64,000 bases of DNA from Orientallactaga sibirica (Eukaryota > Chordata > Mammalia > Rodentia > Dipodidae), in assembly GCA_036365145.1 (NCBI GenBank), contig JAEOAD010000015.1:14067501-14131500 (forward strand), read 5' to 3'. Positions 25,411 to 36,357 of this stretch are shown piece by piece (positions within the stretch are counted from its first letter, which is position 1; every line of letters begins with the position of its first letter). Below the pieces are notes generated by a model, which was not told where the DNA came from, did not search any database, and worked only from the letters and a program-made list of their open reading frames with translations. Position numbers and translations under genes: made by a program.

Positions 25411-25625
25411 ATGCCACTTTTTTTTTTTTTTTTTTTTTGGCTACATGTTCCTACTGTGACATATGATCATTTGCAGAAGCCCTCCCAAGTCAATCTTAAG
25501 GCTTCTCAGTCTTGGATTGGAACCTTCAAAACCCCAAGTGAAAATAAACCCTTTCTCTTTATAAGTTGGTTGTCCCAGATTTTTAATTTTAGTAATGGAA
25601 AGCTGATGACAGAAGTTGACAAGGG
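25411..25625 (+). repeat. Poly(T) and 3' part of an R1-related repeat
   Basis: A T run at about 25418-25438 is followed by sequence with the R1 3' landmarks 'caagtgaaaataaaccctt' and 'ctctttataagttggttgt', ending near 'gatgacagaa'. Confidence 0.45.
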
Positions 25626-25696
25626 TAAGAACTTGTCTGTCAGGGAATATAATTGCAATATACAGTAATCCCCTAATGAGTTATTTAAAGATTGCA

Positions 25697-25840
25697 TTTT
25701 TTTTGATATTTCAAGGTAGGGTCTCACACTAGCCCAGGCTGACCTGGAGTTCACTATATAGTCTTGAAGTCACAGGAATCCTCTTATCTCTGCCACACAA
25801 ATGTTGGTATTAAAGGTGTGCACCACCAGGACTAGCTAGG
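25697..25840 (-). mobile_element. B1-like SINE, diverged
   Basis: Minus-strand B1 with the 'aaggtagggtctcacac' block through to 'gtgcaccaccaggactagct'. Several substitutions and a small deletion in the middle. Confidence 0.85.
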
Positions 25841-25920
25841 AATGAATTATTTAAAGAATGAAAAAGAAACTATGACTCAATGCTGATTTCATTGTTTTTG
25901 TTGGAAAAACATAGAAGTTG

Positions 25921-26134
25921 GGGGCTGGAGAGATGGCTTAGTGGTTAAGGCACTTGCCTACAAAGCCAAAGGGTCCAGGTTCAATGCTCCAGGTCCCACG
26001 TAAGCCAGGTGCACATGGTAGCACATGTGTTTGGAGTTTGTTTGCAGTGGCTAGAGGCCCTGACATGTCCATTCTCTCTCTCTTCCCCCTCAAATAAATA
26101 AATAAATAAATAAATATAAATAAATATCTTTTTA
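25921..26134 (+). mobile_element. tRNA-derived SINE, short form
   Basis: Full-length plus-strand copy with 'ggggctggagagatggctta' head, a B-box-like 'ggttcaatgctcc', CT-rich region and a long AAAT tail. Minus-strand frames over it (25938-26169) are complement artefacts. Confidence 0.94.
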
Positions 26135-26269
26135 AAAAGACATATAGGTTGGAATTTGCCATCTATCAAGACCTGATGTATCAGGCTGAAATAGGTGGAA
26201 TCCAGCTATGGGTTTAGACATGTGAAATTTGTGGCATGTATTAGCTATTACCAAAATAAAAGTGTAGTA

Positions 26270-26760
26270 GTGTGATAGAGCTGTTATAATAACATTCCAC
26301 AGTGCAGGGGCCCATGCTATAGAAACTTAATCTCTCACAGCCCCAAAGGTCAAATATTAGCAGAATTTATTCCTTCTAGTGGCTGGATGGGAAGGCTCTG
26401 TTTTCAAGTTTCTTTCCTTGGCTTATAGGTCACACTCTCTTCTCTTTACAGCCCTTTATCTCATCTCCTTCTTTAGGTACACTACTCATATTAAAATAGG
26501 ATCCTCTTAGCTTTTCAGAGCTAAAGGCTTAGAGGGTCAGGAGTTCAAGGTTATCCTCAGATATAGGGCAAGTTTGAGGCCAGTCTGGGCTACATGGGAC
26601 CCTATGTAAAAAAAAAAAATAGGGCCCAAACTGATAACATTTTAACTTTATTACCTCTATAAAGACTTATATACATATAAGGTCACATTCTCAAATCCTA
26701 ATCATTTAAATATTAATTTCACATGGATACAACTCAATGTAAATGATATGTAAACAATAG
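26270..26760. repeat. Ancient interspersed repeat split by an old B1-like SINE
   Basis: The flanks (26270-26514 and 26626-26760) carry 'ataacattccacagtgcagg' and 'attacctctataaagactta' with 'aaggtcacattctcaaat', a known old mammalian pattern. A B1-like fragment at 26515-26625 ('gaggccagtctgggctacat' then an A-run) interrupts it. Confidence 0.5.
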
Positions 26761-28475
26761 GAATGATAATTATGAAGTCCATGGGTGAGGTGTAGAATAA
26801 GGGATACATTTACACTGAGTTAATATTGATGAGGAGGCTGAGTGAGGTTGGTGTCCTGGGAACCCATAGGTCTCTTCCTATTCTCCAAGCACAAGAGTTG
26901 GGTGCTTCCAACTCAGACTCATGCTGAATCTACAGTTGCATACATTTTTCACAAACTGTAATTTTACCTAAATTACTAAGCCTATGCCTTTCTGGAAAAG
27001 GACCCTGCTCTCATATGAAGGGGACATTTTTGCTGTGAGATCAAAGTAGATTTCTTTTTATCTAAAGGATAAGGTTTCTGGTGGATTCTGATAACTATGG
27101 CTATTGCTTTGTTACAAAGTTCACTTCTGGGCAGCTTTCTAGTATTGTCGTAGAAGAAGTTAAGGCACATTTTAAAGTGCATTAAGAAACTTTGTCTTGG
27201 CTGAATAATAGCCTTCATGGCAAAGGAAATAAGACTTGTTTCAGATGAGTAACTCACACAGTGTCTTATAAATGAACTGAAAAACATGGCCATTTTCCCT
27301 TCAACTTTTGTTACTCAGTGACACATCACAGATTATATTGCTTGTTTTGAGCTTTGAGAATTTTTGCAGATCATGGTTGGGCCACATAATGAGAAGGGTG
27401 ATTTCTATTATCTTGGAGGCAGAGGTTTGTTGAATGCCATTAGCAAATCATAACACTGGGTAATATCATTATCTGTCTGGTCCAAGAGGAGAATAAAATG
27501 GTCTTGCTTCCTGGGAGAGAAATGTACAGTTCCCTATTTCATGCAGGAAGAATACTGAATTGAGACATGACAGATCTAACACTTACCTAGTTTGTGCCCA
27601 TGGACAATTAATTTGTACTTACAGTTTATCTCATAGATGAGGGTTGTGGACTGATGGCTCCAGAGATTCTGCCTAGATCTAGTGATCCATAGTCTTATCA
27701 CTTAAAAATTCATTGCTTCCAATTTTTTAAAAGCTATCTTCTGCTTCTAGGGTACCCAGACATTTGTCCTATTTTTTGACTTGAGGTTGGCCCAGGAATG
27801 ATAATCTGGGTGGGAAGACGAAGTGTGCTCCTTGTTAGTAAGATAACAAGAACATTTCAACAACAAGTCCTCAGCACCCAAAACCTTGTCTCCGGTGTAA
27901 CTTGCACTTTTGCTTCTACACCCACCTTGTACCTGGTGACTCACATTCAAATGTGTTTGGAGTGATCTTTTCCTAGTGTGAGACTTCAAAGTGTTCGACC
28001 TCCTGGAAAAAAAAAAAAATATATATTTTAAAATATTATCTTTTGATCACATCCACACGCTATTACTTCAGGCTATTTTGTTCTCCTTTAGACCCACTTT
28101 GGGGATGCCTTGATCCCTTCTCTTTTCAGCTCAATACCTCAGGTATAGTTGTATATGCAACAGGCTGACCTTGGAGTTTTCTTGTCTACTTTGTGACTAT
28201 GCAGCACAGGAACTTCACCATCAACAAAGTTACCACCTTAATGGTGGCTGAGAGTCTAAATGCCCCTGGGCTTTGGTTGTTCACCCCCAACTTTGAAAGT
28301 GTGCTGTTGGCTATACTTGGAATTAGCAATAAATAGAAAGTTCTGCCCATTTAAAGAAAGCCTCTTGACTGGTGTTAAACTGGTTTTGCACCATGTCAGG
28401 GCCCCTTTTTCTTTTCACTTGGAGCCTTCATTTACAGACTCTTAACAGTTTATTAGATTTAAAAAATCTTTTCTA
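26761..28475. other. No recognised feature
   Basis: About 1.7 kb with no repeat or gene I can identify. Minus-strand frames at 26982-27293 (103 residues) and 27747-27989 (80 residues) show no domain, signal peptide or splice context. Confidence 0.4.
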
Positions 28476-28479
28476 GCAC

Positions 28480-29300
28480 ATAATCTCTGTACAAAATTAT
28501 AGGTTTAGTTGTGATATTCCCATGCACATATATCATGCACTGTGATTTTATCCACTGCTCTGTTACTCTCTCCTGTGCCCAGTACTCTGTTATCTTGCCA
28601 AGGTTACCTTTCCACTTTCCAAATAGTTCTTACTAGTCTTTTCAAGTCTTATTTGGTTATTTTTAAATCTTGATTTTGTACATGAGAAAAAAATGTAACA
28701 TTTTTTTTCTGAATCTGGTTTATTTGGCTTAACATGGGGATTCCTAGTTTACTTTCCTAAGTGATTCAATTTCATTATTCTTTCTGACTGAATAAAACTT
28801 CCATATAGTGTTTGTAATTTCAAACAGATGTCTCCATAAACTCATGAGTATTGAATGTTTGGTCTGTAGCTGGTAGCAATTTGAAAAGTGGAACCTTGCT
28901 GGAGGAGATATGTTGCTAGGACAGGATTTGGGGTGTTACAGTCCCCTTGCCAGAGCTCAGCTCACTCTCTTGGTGCTATCTTCCACCTTCTGTTGCGTGG
29001 TATGATGTGCATCCTTTGCACTACCATCTTCCTTGACACTGTCACCTTCATGCTTCCCCTCCTGACTGTAAACAAAAGTAAACCCTTTTCTCCCATCAGC
29101 TGCTTTTGGCCAGGTGTTCTGTCTTAGCATGAAAGTAGCTATAGTATATCACATGACATTTTCTTTATCATTCATCTTTCAATGAATATCTAGGCAAATT
29201 TTCTATCTTTATTATTGTGAATCGTGCTACAATTAGCATGCATGCATTAATATATTTTTGTATGCCTAATCAGATTCCATTTGCTATATACCAAGGTTTG
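28480..29300 (-). mobile_element. Old L1 ORF2 3' region, split by an R1 insertion
   Basis: 28480-28800 and 29147-29300 read together on the minus strand as the C-terminal part of L1 ORF2. The landmarks are 'ggtttatttggcttaacatg', 'tgactgaataaaacttcc', then 'tattattgtgaatcgtgcta'. The R1 copy sits between, so the L1 predates it. Confidence 0.55.
28803..29146 (+). repeat. Interspersed repeat R1, copy nested in old L1
   Basis: Contains 'ctccataaactcatgagtat', 'gtggaaccttgctggagg' and 'aaagtaaacccttttctccc'. The 79-residue frame at 28888-29127 is repeat sequence, not a gene. Confidence 0.6.
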
Positions 29301-29617
29301 GTCTTGAAAGATTAGAGCTTTCAGTGACCTTTATGTTAATTTGACCTACGAGAAAACATGTGTAATGGGAAGGCAAGGTGTTCAAGGTCAACCTAAGGCA
29401 GTGTCACAAGACCTGAACCAGGTTTGGACCTCCCTGGCCACTCATGTAGGATAATGTGCTCAATGTAACCTTACACAGAAAGATGACAGATATCTTAGGC
29501 CATATCTACATGGTATACATTGCCTCAGTTCAAACACTTCTAATAAATAAATGAATTTAAACTAAATCAAATTAGTTTTTGTTATAAAATCAAAGGTTCC
29601 ACTTAAATTTCCATGTT

Positions 29618-29851
29618 TGTCACAGAGAGAGAGTGAATGCAAGAGAGTGAGAGAGAAAGAAAGAGAGGATTGGTGTGCCAGGGCCTCAGCCACTGCAATC
29701 GAACTCCAGATGCTTGTGCCACCTAGTGGGCATGTGTGACCTTGCTCTTTCCTCACCTTTGTCTGTCTGGCTAATGTGGGACTTTGAGAGTCAAACATGG
29801 ATCCTTAGGCTACACAGGCAAGTGCCTTAACCACTAAGCCATCTCCTCAGC
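29618..29851 (-). mobile_element. tRNA-derived SINE, long form
   Basis: Minus-strand copy with GA-rich 3' region and an extra internal segment around 29728-29765 ('gggcatgtgtgaccttgctc'), as in the 13.06 kb copy. Ends at 'ccatctcctcagc'. Confidence 0.9.
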
Positions 29852-29919
29852 ATGGATATATAGACCTGACATACTTGAGTTTGGGAAGGAGATATATTAA
29901 AGAAATGGTGTCTTTGAAT

Positions 29920-29921
<2 letters not shown>

Positions 29922-29956
<35 letters not shown>

Positions 29957-30161
29957 TGGCAAGCCCAACAGACTGCCTTCTTTAAAATGGCACATACAGA
30001 ACAAGGGTGGGAGAGGGAGAGAGAGAATTGGATGTGCCAGGGCCTTCAGCCATTGCAATCGAACTCTAGGTGTGTGCACCTCTTTTTGTGCCTGTGAGAC
30101 CTTGTATGCTTGAGTCATTTTGTGTCTGGCTTATATGGGACTTGGAGAGTCAAACATAAAT
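29922..30161 (-). mobile_element. tRNA-derived SINE, long form, 5'-truncated
   Basis: Begins with a 34-base T run (29922-29955), then GA-rich sequence and the long-form body ('gtgcctgtgagaccttgtat'). The head is missing, so it is 5'-truncated on the minus strand. About 20 bp between the T run and the recognisable body differ from other copies. Confidence 0.85.
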
Positions 30162-30584
30162 TCTTTTAATGCTTCATGAGGCTATGGAATAGACAGATCT
30201 TTGGAATTTTGAAAGCAAGGTTGTTTTATAAAGGTAAATGTAACTTGCTTCAAACCAATAGACATAGGCATGCTTCATCTTTAGTGTGTTGTGTCTACAG
30301 GCCTTTCTGGCATAGGTGACCATCTTCCTATGTAGCATGAGGTTCTATTTCACATGCCTGACCCACAAAGGAGGCTAATTTTTATAGAGCTACTTCTGTC
30401 TCATCTGAAACTAGCTCCTAAGCCTATATGAACCTACCTCTCCTTCCATATTTCCTCACAATGGGTTACCACACTATTCTGTATTTCTCTTCTCTTACTG
30501 CTATGCTATAGATATTTACTTGTCTTTTCCTCTAATATTCTGTGGCACTTTGAAATCTGGGCCCCATTTCTATTTTTATAGCAC

Positions 30585-30655
30585 TATAGAGTTTATCACA
30601 GTGCTTGACACATAGTACAAAGTTATCACGTGTTTAAATTTGAATAAGTGAACAT
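30585..30655 (+). mobile_element. Possible L2 3' fragment
   Basis: 'cacagtgcttgacacatagt' followed by 'tttgaataagtgaa' is the typical L2 3' end pattern. Short. Confidence 0.45.
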
Positions 30656-30753
30656 GTGTATTTGTATATAGCAAATATTATCCCACCCTTAATAAGCAGG
30701 CACCAAAGCAGGATTAAATGTGGAAATATTTTATAAACAAAAAACCTGTAAAA

Positions 30754-30973
30754 GGATTAGAGAGATGGCTTAGTGGTTAAGGTGCTTGCCTGCAAAGCCT
30801 AAGTATACAGGTTCAATTTCCCAGCACCCATGTAGGACAGATGTACAAAGTGGTGCATGCATCTGGAGTTTGTTTGCACTGGATAGAAGCCCTGGTGCTT
30901 CCATTCTCTCTCTATCTGTCTCTTTCTTCCTCTCTTTATCTCTCGCAAGTAAATGAAATTTAAAAAATAAATG
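30754..30973 (+). mobile_element. tRNA-derived SINE, short form
   Basis: Plus-strand full-length copy. Flanks 'aaaacctgtaaa' (30741-30752) and 'aaaaccctgtaaa' (30974-30986) form a target-site duplication with one extra C. Confidence 0.93.
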
Positions 30974-31749
30974 AAAACCCTGTAAACTAACATGGAAAGA
31001 GATCAGGTCAGAAAATTCTCTAAGAGATGTCAGCACACAATGCAAGTATGGCCTTCAATAGGGGAGAATGAGAAGAAATGTAGGCTGAAGCATCTTAGAT
31101 GGCCCAGTGAGTCTCAGAACAGTGGGGCAAGAACACTGAGGAATTGTTAAACCAACTTGAACCATCTAAAGGATCCTAGATCTCCCTGAAATGACCCTTA
31201 GGAATTGATGAGTATGGCCCTGTGGGAGATTGGGACCACTGTCCAAACTTGGAGAAAGACTAGAGTACAACAGCTTGGGCCCTTACTCGGTTATACCCTC
31301 TTTAATTAGGAATCTATGAGGAGCATCCTTGTAGCTTACATGAAGCTAGATGATTGTAATCCATGAGTCTAGTACTTCTTTAAATGGACAAGAACTTGCA
31401 GGTGTGCTGGAGAGCTGGATATGCATTTTTATGAAATTACTTGTCATACCTTCTTCCACTTGGATAAGGATGTGGTGTTAATGGTGCTAATTTGTCTCAA
31501 GAAACAAGAGTCGCTGGTGAGAAAAAGGGACTAAAAGGACAAGATCCTTGAGTGCTCATGGGCATTGCTTAATCATGGGATGTCCGCTCACACAGGACAA
31601 TCATCCAGTAGAAATTTGGCTTCCTTCCCAGCCCTACTCACCTGTTACCAGAGGCAGAGAGCCCTATTAGAAACACTGGGCCAGTTGTGGTGGTCCACAC
31701 CAGAGAAAAAAAGCAAGAGGATAAGGAGTTTCAGGGCAACTGGGATACA

Positions 31750-32110
31750 CTTAGGGAGTGGGGAGAAGGCTCACTGGGTAAAGTGTTTGTCATAACAGAA
31801 TGATGACCTGAATTTGGATTTATAGTAATAAGGTAAAATCCAGCATGGGGGAACTTATCTGAAAATGTGAGAAGAGGTGGAGGCAGGAGGTTCTCTAGGC
31901 TTGATGGCTCTCTAGTCTAGCCAGATTGGTGATCTCTGTATCCTGTCTCAAAGAATAAAGTGGAAAGCAACTGAAAAGGGCAAACATCATTAACATCAGA
32001 TCTCCATATGCATTTACACACATGTGAAATTGTGCCTCATATATATGCTCTCACATACATATGAACATGCTTTCATACATATACCCATACACTCATACAC
32101 ATGGGAAAAC
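31750..32110 (+). mobile_element. B4-type composite SINE
   Basis: A tRNA-like head ('gggagaaggctcactgggta') joined to a B1-like part ('gtggaggcaggaggttctc') and the B4-type end ('ataaagtggaaagcaactga', then 'ctccatatgcatttacac'). This order matches rodent B4 SINEs. A B1-like remnant at about 31678-31745 precedes it. The 31.0-31.65 kb stretch is unassigned. Confidence 0.65.
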
Positions 32111-33650
32111 AGAAATAATTGGACTTGAGTACAGAAGATAGCATAGTGCTAAGTATGCCAGGTGTGCTCTGTGCAGTCTGTGACCACTTAGCTTTGACTG
32201 GTTTTCAGTGCTGGGGTATGGACATAGACTGCTGAGTCCATGACTTGGGAGATCATCTCTACTCAGCTTTCCTACCAGAACAGCTGCTCTTTCTTCAGTG
32301 TTGTGTCTTCTTTTTGTGTTAAGTCGACTCCTTCTGTCTTGTTTTTATATCTTGGCCAACTTCTGCACATTTGATATTCAGGTCTTATTTTATATTTTAT
32401 TCACCTCAGCTAGTACCTAGACCTCATCCCACTTTTACACAGTCCATTCTTCTATTCTTTACTTCATGTTAGATAGCCACACATGATCAGCTTGACTGTA
32501 GTGCTTTCCTTTCCTGCAACTGAGTGGATATCATCAGATCTGCTCAAGATTTTAGGTGTCACTTTTAGTCAATGGCACTAAGCAAATCCTATGTGTCTGG
32601 CAGTGTCCCTGGCTCTAAGGAGACAAAGAAATTCATCTGACTTTGGTCTCCTACTCATGGAGGTCTAGAAAATGATGTTGTAAATTTTTCAAGCCTTAAG
32701 GGGTAAAGCAAACTTTGGGGGAAGGAAGATAGGGATGGGCTCATGATGAGTGGTCAGGAAGTACTCAGAGAGAAAGTAATCTTACCCATGGAGATTTGTG
32801 AGCTGGGTTGGTTCATGGTGAGGCAGACAAAGGTGGCTAAGGGATGGATGTCTCCATGGATAGGTTGGAAGAGCAGTCAGGGAAGAACTCTTAGGCCAGA
32901 CTGTGGAGTTTAGATATCATCTGGATGTGATTGAACCCAAGTTAGCTGATGCCTAACCTGAATCTCTTTTTGTTGTGGAGCTGCCTCCACTAATGATTTC
33001 TGAAGTGTGTGCATGCTTAATTTTGATGTCATCCATACAGTGGCTGCAGATTGATGTTTGCATTTTGTGAGAGTGCCTTGGTTATCATTAGACCCATTTT
33101 TTAGTGACCCAACAAAAATAGGCAGCTATTCATAGGCCAGTGTGGGATGAAAGGTGCCCTAGATAGTATTTTTTTTCCTTAAGATTCATTCTTAGTAGGA
33201 ATCATAATCAGTATGTTAATGTTAAACAAGACATAACTACATTTAGTAGTTCACTTACAGTGTATTGAGGCATGAGATACTAACCAAAATCAATTCCCTT
33301 TGCACAGGCTCAATGTCCCTGGAATTTTGATTTCCCCATTTTCTTTTATTCAACCAGGAAGTTTTAAATTCCTATTCAGATTTTTCTGTATACTGTTTGT
33401 GATATCAAAAAATTTCTGCAGACCAAGATGCTCTCTAAATAGCCCTTTTTATATGTATCCTACACAGATTATTTTGGAAATCACAGGGAGTTAAAAATGA
33501 ATTGCTAAAGCTATTTCCTGTCCTCAAAGAGCTTGATTTCTAGTTGGAGAGATAGAATCCATAAATGGCATAGTCAACATATATTGAGAATTTCTATGTA
33601 ATAGGCAATTCCAATTGTTACACGTAACAGTGTTTCAAATCATACAGATT
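32110..33650. other. Mostly unassigned, with weak L2-like patches
   Basis: Weak L2-like complements occur near 32560-32660 ('aatcctatgtgtctggcagt') and 33520-33600 ('caaagagcttgatttctagt'). Nothing else recognised. Confidence 0.3.
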
Positions 33651-33654
33651 TAGG

Positions 33655-33785
33655 AATGTTGATGCTGGTACTACCATTACTACTTTACAAATAATGAATA
33701 TGAAGTTTAGAGACATGAAATAACATGTCTGATATCATATGGACAGAGAAAAGGACAGGCTCAGGCCAAAAGCCTCTCTCTTTTT
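33655..33785 (-). mobile_element. MIR-like fragment
   Basis: 'actttacaaataatgaatat' through 'gacatgaaataacatgtctg' and 'ggacaggctcaggcc' match the complement of the MIR 3' half. Confidence 0.45.
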
Positions 33786-33869
33786 TTAAAAAAGATATTT
33801 ATTAGAGAGAGAGAGAGTTGCAGCTATAAGCTCTCTTACTCTTTCTGCTTAAAACCTATAATGAACCAC

Positions 33870-34030
33870 TTGGTATGATTTGGACCTTAAATAATCCCCC
33901 AAAATCCCTGTGTTAAAGGTTTGATAGCCAGCCCATGGGAGATGGTGGTACCTCTAAGTGGGGCCTAGAGGAAGTGAGGTCACATGGGTATTCTCTTGTA
34001 TGGGATATTGAGACCCCAGTCCATTTGCTC
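33870..34030 (+). repeat. R1-related repeat, left half, split by L1-1
   Basis: 'ggtttgatagccagcccatg', 'tggggcctagaggaagtgag' and 'gggatattgagaccccagtc' are the first half of the repeat whose second half ('gctgcctcaccacaggct' onward) resumes at about 41103-41230 beyond L1-1. So L1-1 inserted into this repeat, with roughly 50 bp of the expected host repeat not visible at the junction. Confidence 0.6.
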
Positions 34031-34195
34031 TTTTTTTTTTGTGTGTGTGTGTGTTCTTTTTTTTTTTTTAATTGTCAACTTACAGACAATACACTTACAG
34101 ACAATAAATCATGATATTTCCCTCCCCTCCCCCACTTCCCTTCAGAACTCCACTCTCCATCATATCCCCTCCCTCTCTCCATTAGTCTCTCTTTT

Positions 34196-35148
34196 TAAAA
34201 ATTTTTAAATTAGTTTTCTACATAATGCATAGAGCCATGATGGCACCATCATTAGCTTTCTCCCTGCCCTCCCCCATTGGGGATTGTGGGTCTTGCATTG
34301 TAGGGATATTCATCAATTATGGGGGTGAGGCAATGTCTCTGTGCATAATGACCCAACTTATGGCTCTAACAATCTTTCTGCCCCCTCTTCTGCAAATTTC
34401 CCTAAGCCATATTGGGATAATTTTAGTTTTATTTCAGTGATCAGGTCATGGGAGTCTCTGTGTCTCTGGATCTCTGGTTTGGTAGGGATTGAGTGTTCTC
34501 TGTGTCTATCTCCTTCAGCCCTGATACCAGGTTTGCTGAGAAAGCAGCACTCTTGCTCATTTCCCCAATTATTCTATGGGTTCAGCTGGTGCCCTGGTGA
34601 GGGGCAACGGGCTGATTCTCTCCTCAGGTTCAACGTCCATCTGAAAAAGAGAAGCAAATTCTCCAAAGGAGAGTGAGGTCAGTTCAAGGTACATGGATAA
34701 CCATTATTGTTTTAGAGTGAATTTAATGGGTATAGGTCCTCTTGTATACCACTATTGGTGGGAACTTGATGTTGGAGAGTGAAATTATTTTTGGATATGT
34801 TTCTGACAGTTTTCCAGGTCCAGGTATGGGTTCCATTCCATTGAGTGGATCCTATAGCAAAATCAAGAGCAGTTGGTAACACACCATGGCTCTGTACCAC
34901 TATTGCATTTGTGTGAGCATCATGTCAGGTTGATTGCTGCTGGGTAGTTTACACCACGAGTTGCTTAGACAGATGTTGGTCATTTCCCCCAGTTGCTCAT
35001 GTAATACCTTCTGGCACTAGACAAACTAACTGTCTGGGGACTGTCTCTTCCAGATTTCAGCCAGGTCTCTCCATGTTCCATCCCAACAGCATATGTTGCC
35101 TTTGGCAATAGGGTCTTATCATTATCCTTTGGTGGGACATCAAGTCAC
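34196..35148 (-). mobile_element. L1 3' UTR fragment ('A type') nested in the 3' UTR of L1-1
   Basis: About 950 bp homologous to the 3' UTRs of L1-2 (47075-48015) and L1-3 (57340-58205). It is bounded by a 13-bp imperfect duplication, 'tagtctctctttt' (34183-34195) and 'tagtatctctttt' (35149-35161). L1-4 has the same host UTR without this block and a single 'tagtccctctttt' (complement strand, near 60273) at the junction. This fits a 5'-truncated L1 inserted into an older L1 3' UTR. Frames here (34225-35478) are non-coding UTR. Confidence 0.75.
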
Positions 35149-36357
35149 TAGTATCTCTTTTAATTGGATGTCATCATCCATTTCTCCTATTAAGACTTCA
35201 TAGGGTCTTGTGAAGGTATTGCTAGTCACTGGGAGGTCATGGATATCAAGTCCAATTTCTGTCTGGACAGTTGCATTGTAAGGTGTCATACCCTTCCTTT
35301 GGCTCTTACATTCTTTATGCACCCTCTTCCACAATGGACCCTGAGCTTTGGAGGGTGTGGCAGAGATGTTTCAGTGCTGGACACTCCCCTGTTCCTTCTT
35401 CTCAGCACTATGTTGCCTTTTGGGTCATCCCAGTGGTCATCTCCATCTGAAAAGAGAAGCTTCTCTAACCAGAAGTGAGAGTAGCATTAATATATGAATA
35501 TTAACATTAGTGCTTTCAGGGAAGTGTGGTGGGAATAATATGTATATTTAGCCAGATAAGAGCAGGCTTTATATCCCTAAGGCACATGACCTCCCTTGCC
35601 ATAGACATTTGATTAGTTTTTTTACTACTGGGCATTTATTCCCTCCCATAAAGAGGGCCTTCAGTCCAATAAGGGAGCAATTGGTTTCCCCAAGAGCAGA
35701 CATGCCACTATTGCACCCGTTTGGTCATTGGCCCTGTCTGGCCAAACTTGAGGTCTCCAGTGTCCACTGTTTTCACTGCTGATGACTTCTGTCTCCCATA
35801 CAGCTGCATGCAGTGCAGCTTTTTCCAGCTTTCAGTTGACTGGACTACAGGGAGAAGTTTTTCTGCTCAGCACCAGCTTGCTTTCTCAGTGACCTTGCCT
35901 CTCGGGCAAGAGAGGTCTTCAGCAATAGGGTCCTACCATCTGTTTCTCAAGGGAAACCAAGGGCCTTGGCAATAGCCTTTAATGTTTTGGAGGCCACAGG
36001 GACTTCCCTGGCCAACAACTCATTGGAAGGTATCCTGCCCCAGCACTGAAAATTTTCTAGTAACAATCTGTAGTTTCTGGATGTGCCATTATTCAAAAAA
36101 GTAGGTTTACATAAGTCTTATTCATAATATCTTGAATTTTGATTGACCCTCCCCCTGCCCTTCTTTTACACATTCTCTTCCATTGGCCTTGCTTAGGCTT
36201 TCCCCTCCCTGTAATCTGTTCTTCTACTTACATATACACAATACCATCCCCTTAAGTCCTTCCCTCTCCTCACTCCCTTACAGCCTTTGTTTCCAGATTA
36301 TTGGCCTCTGCTATCAATATTTGTTTCCAGCTCACACACAAGGCTATACATTTGTAG

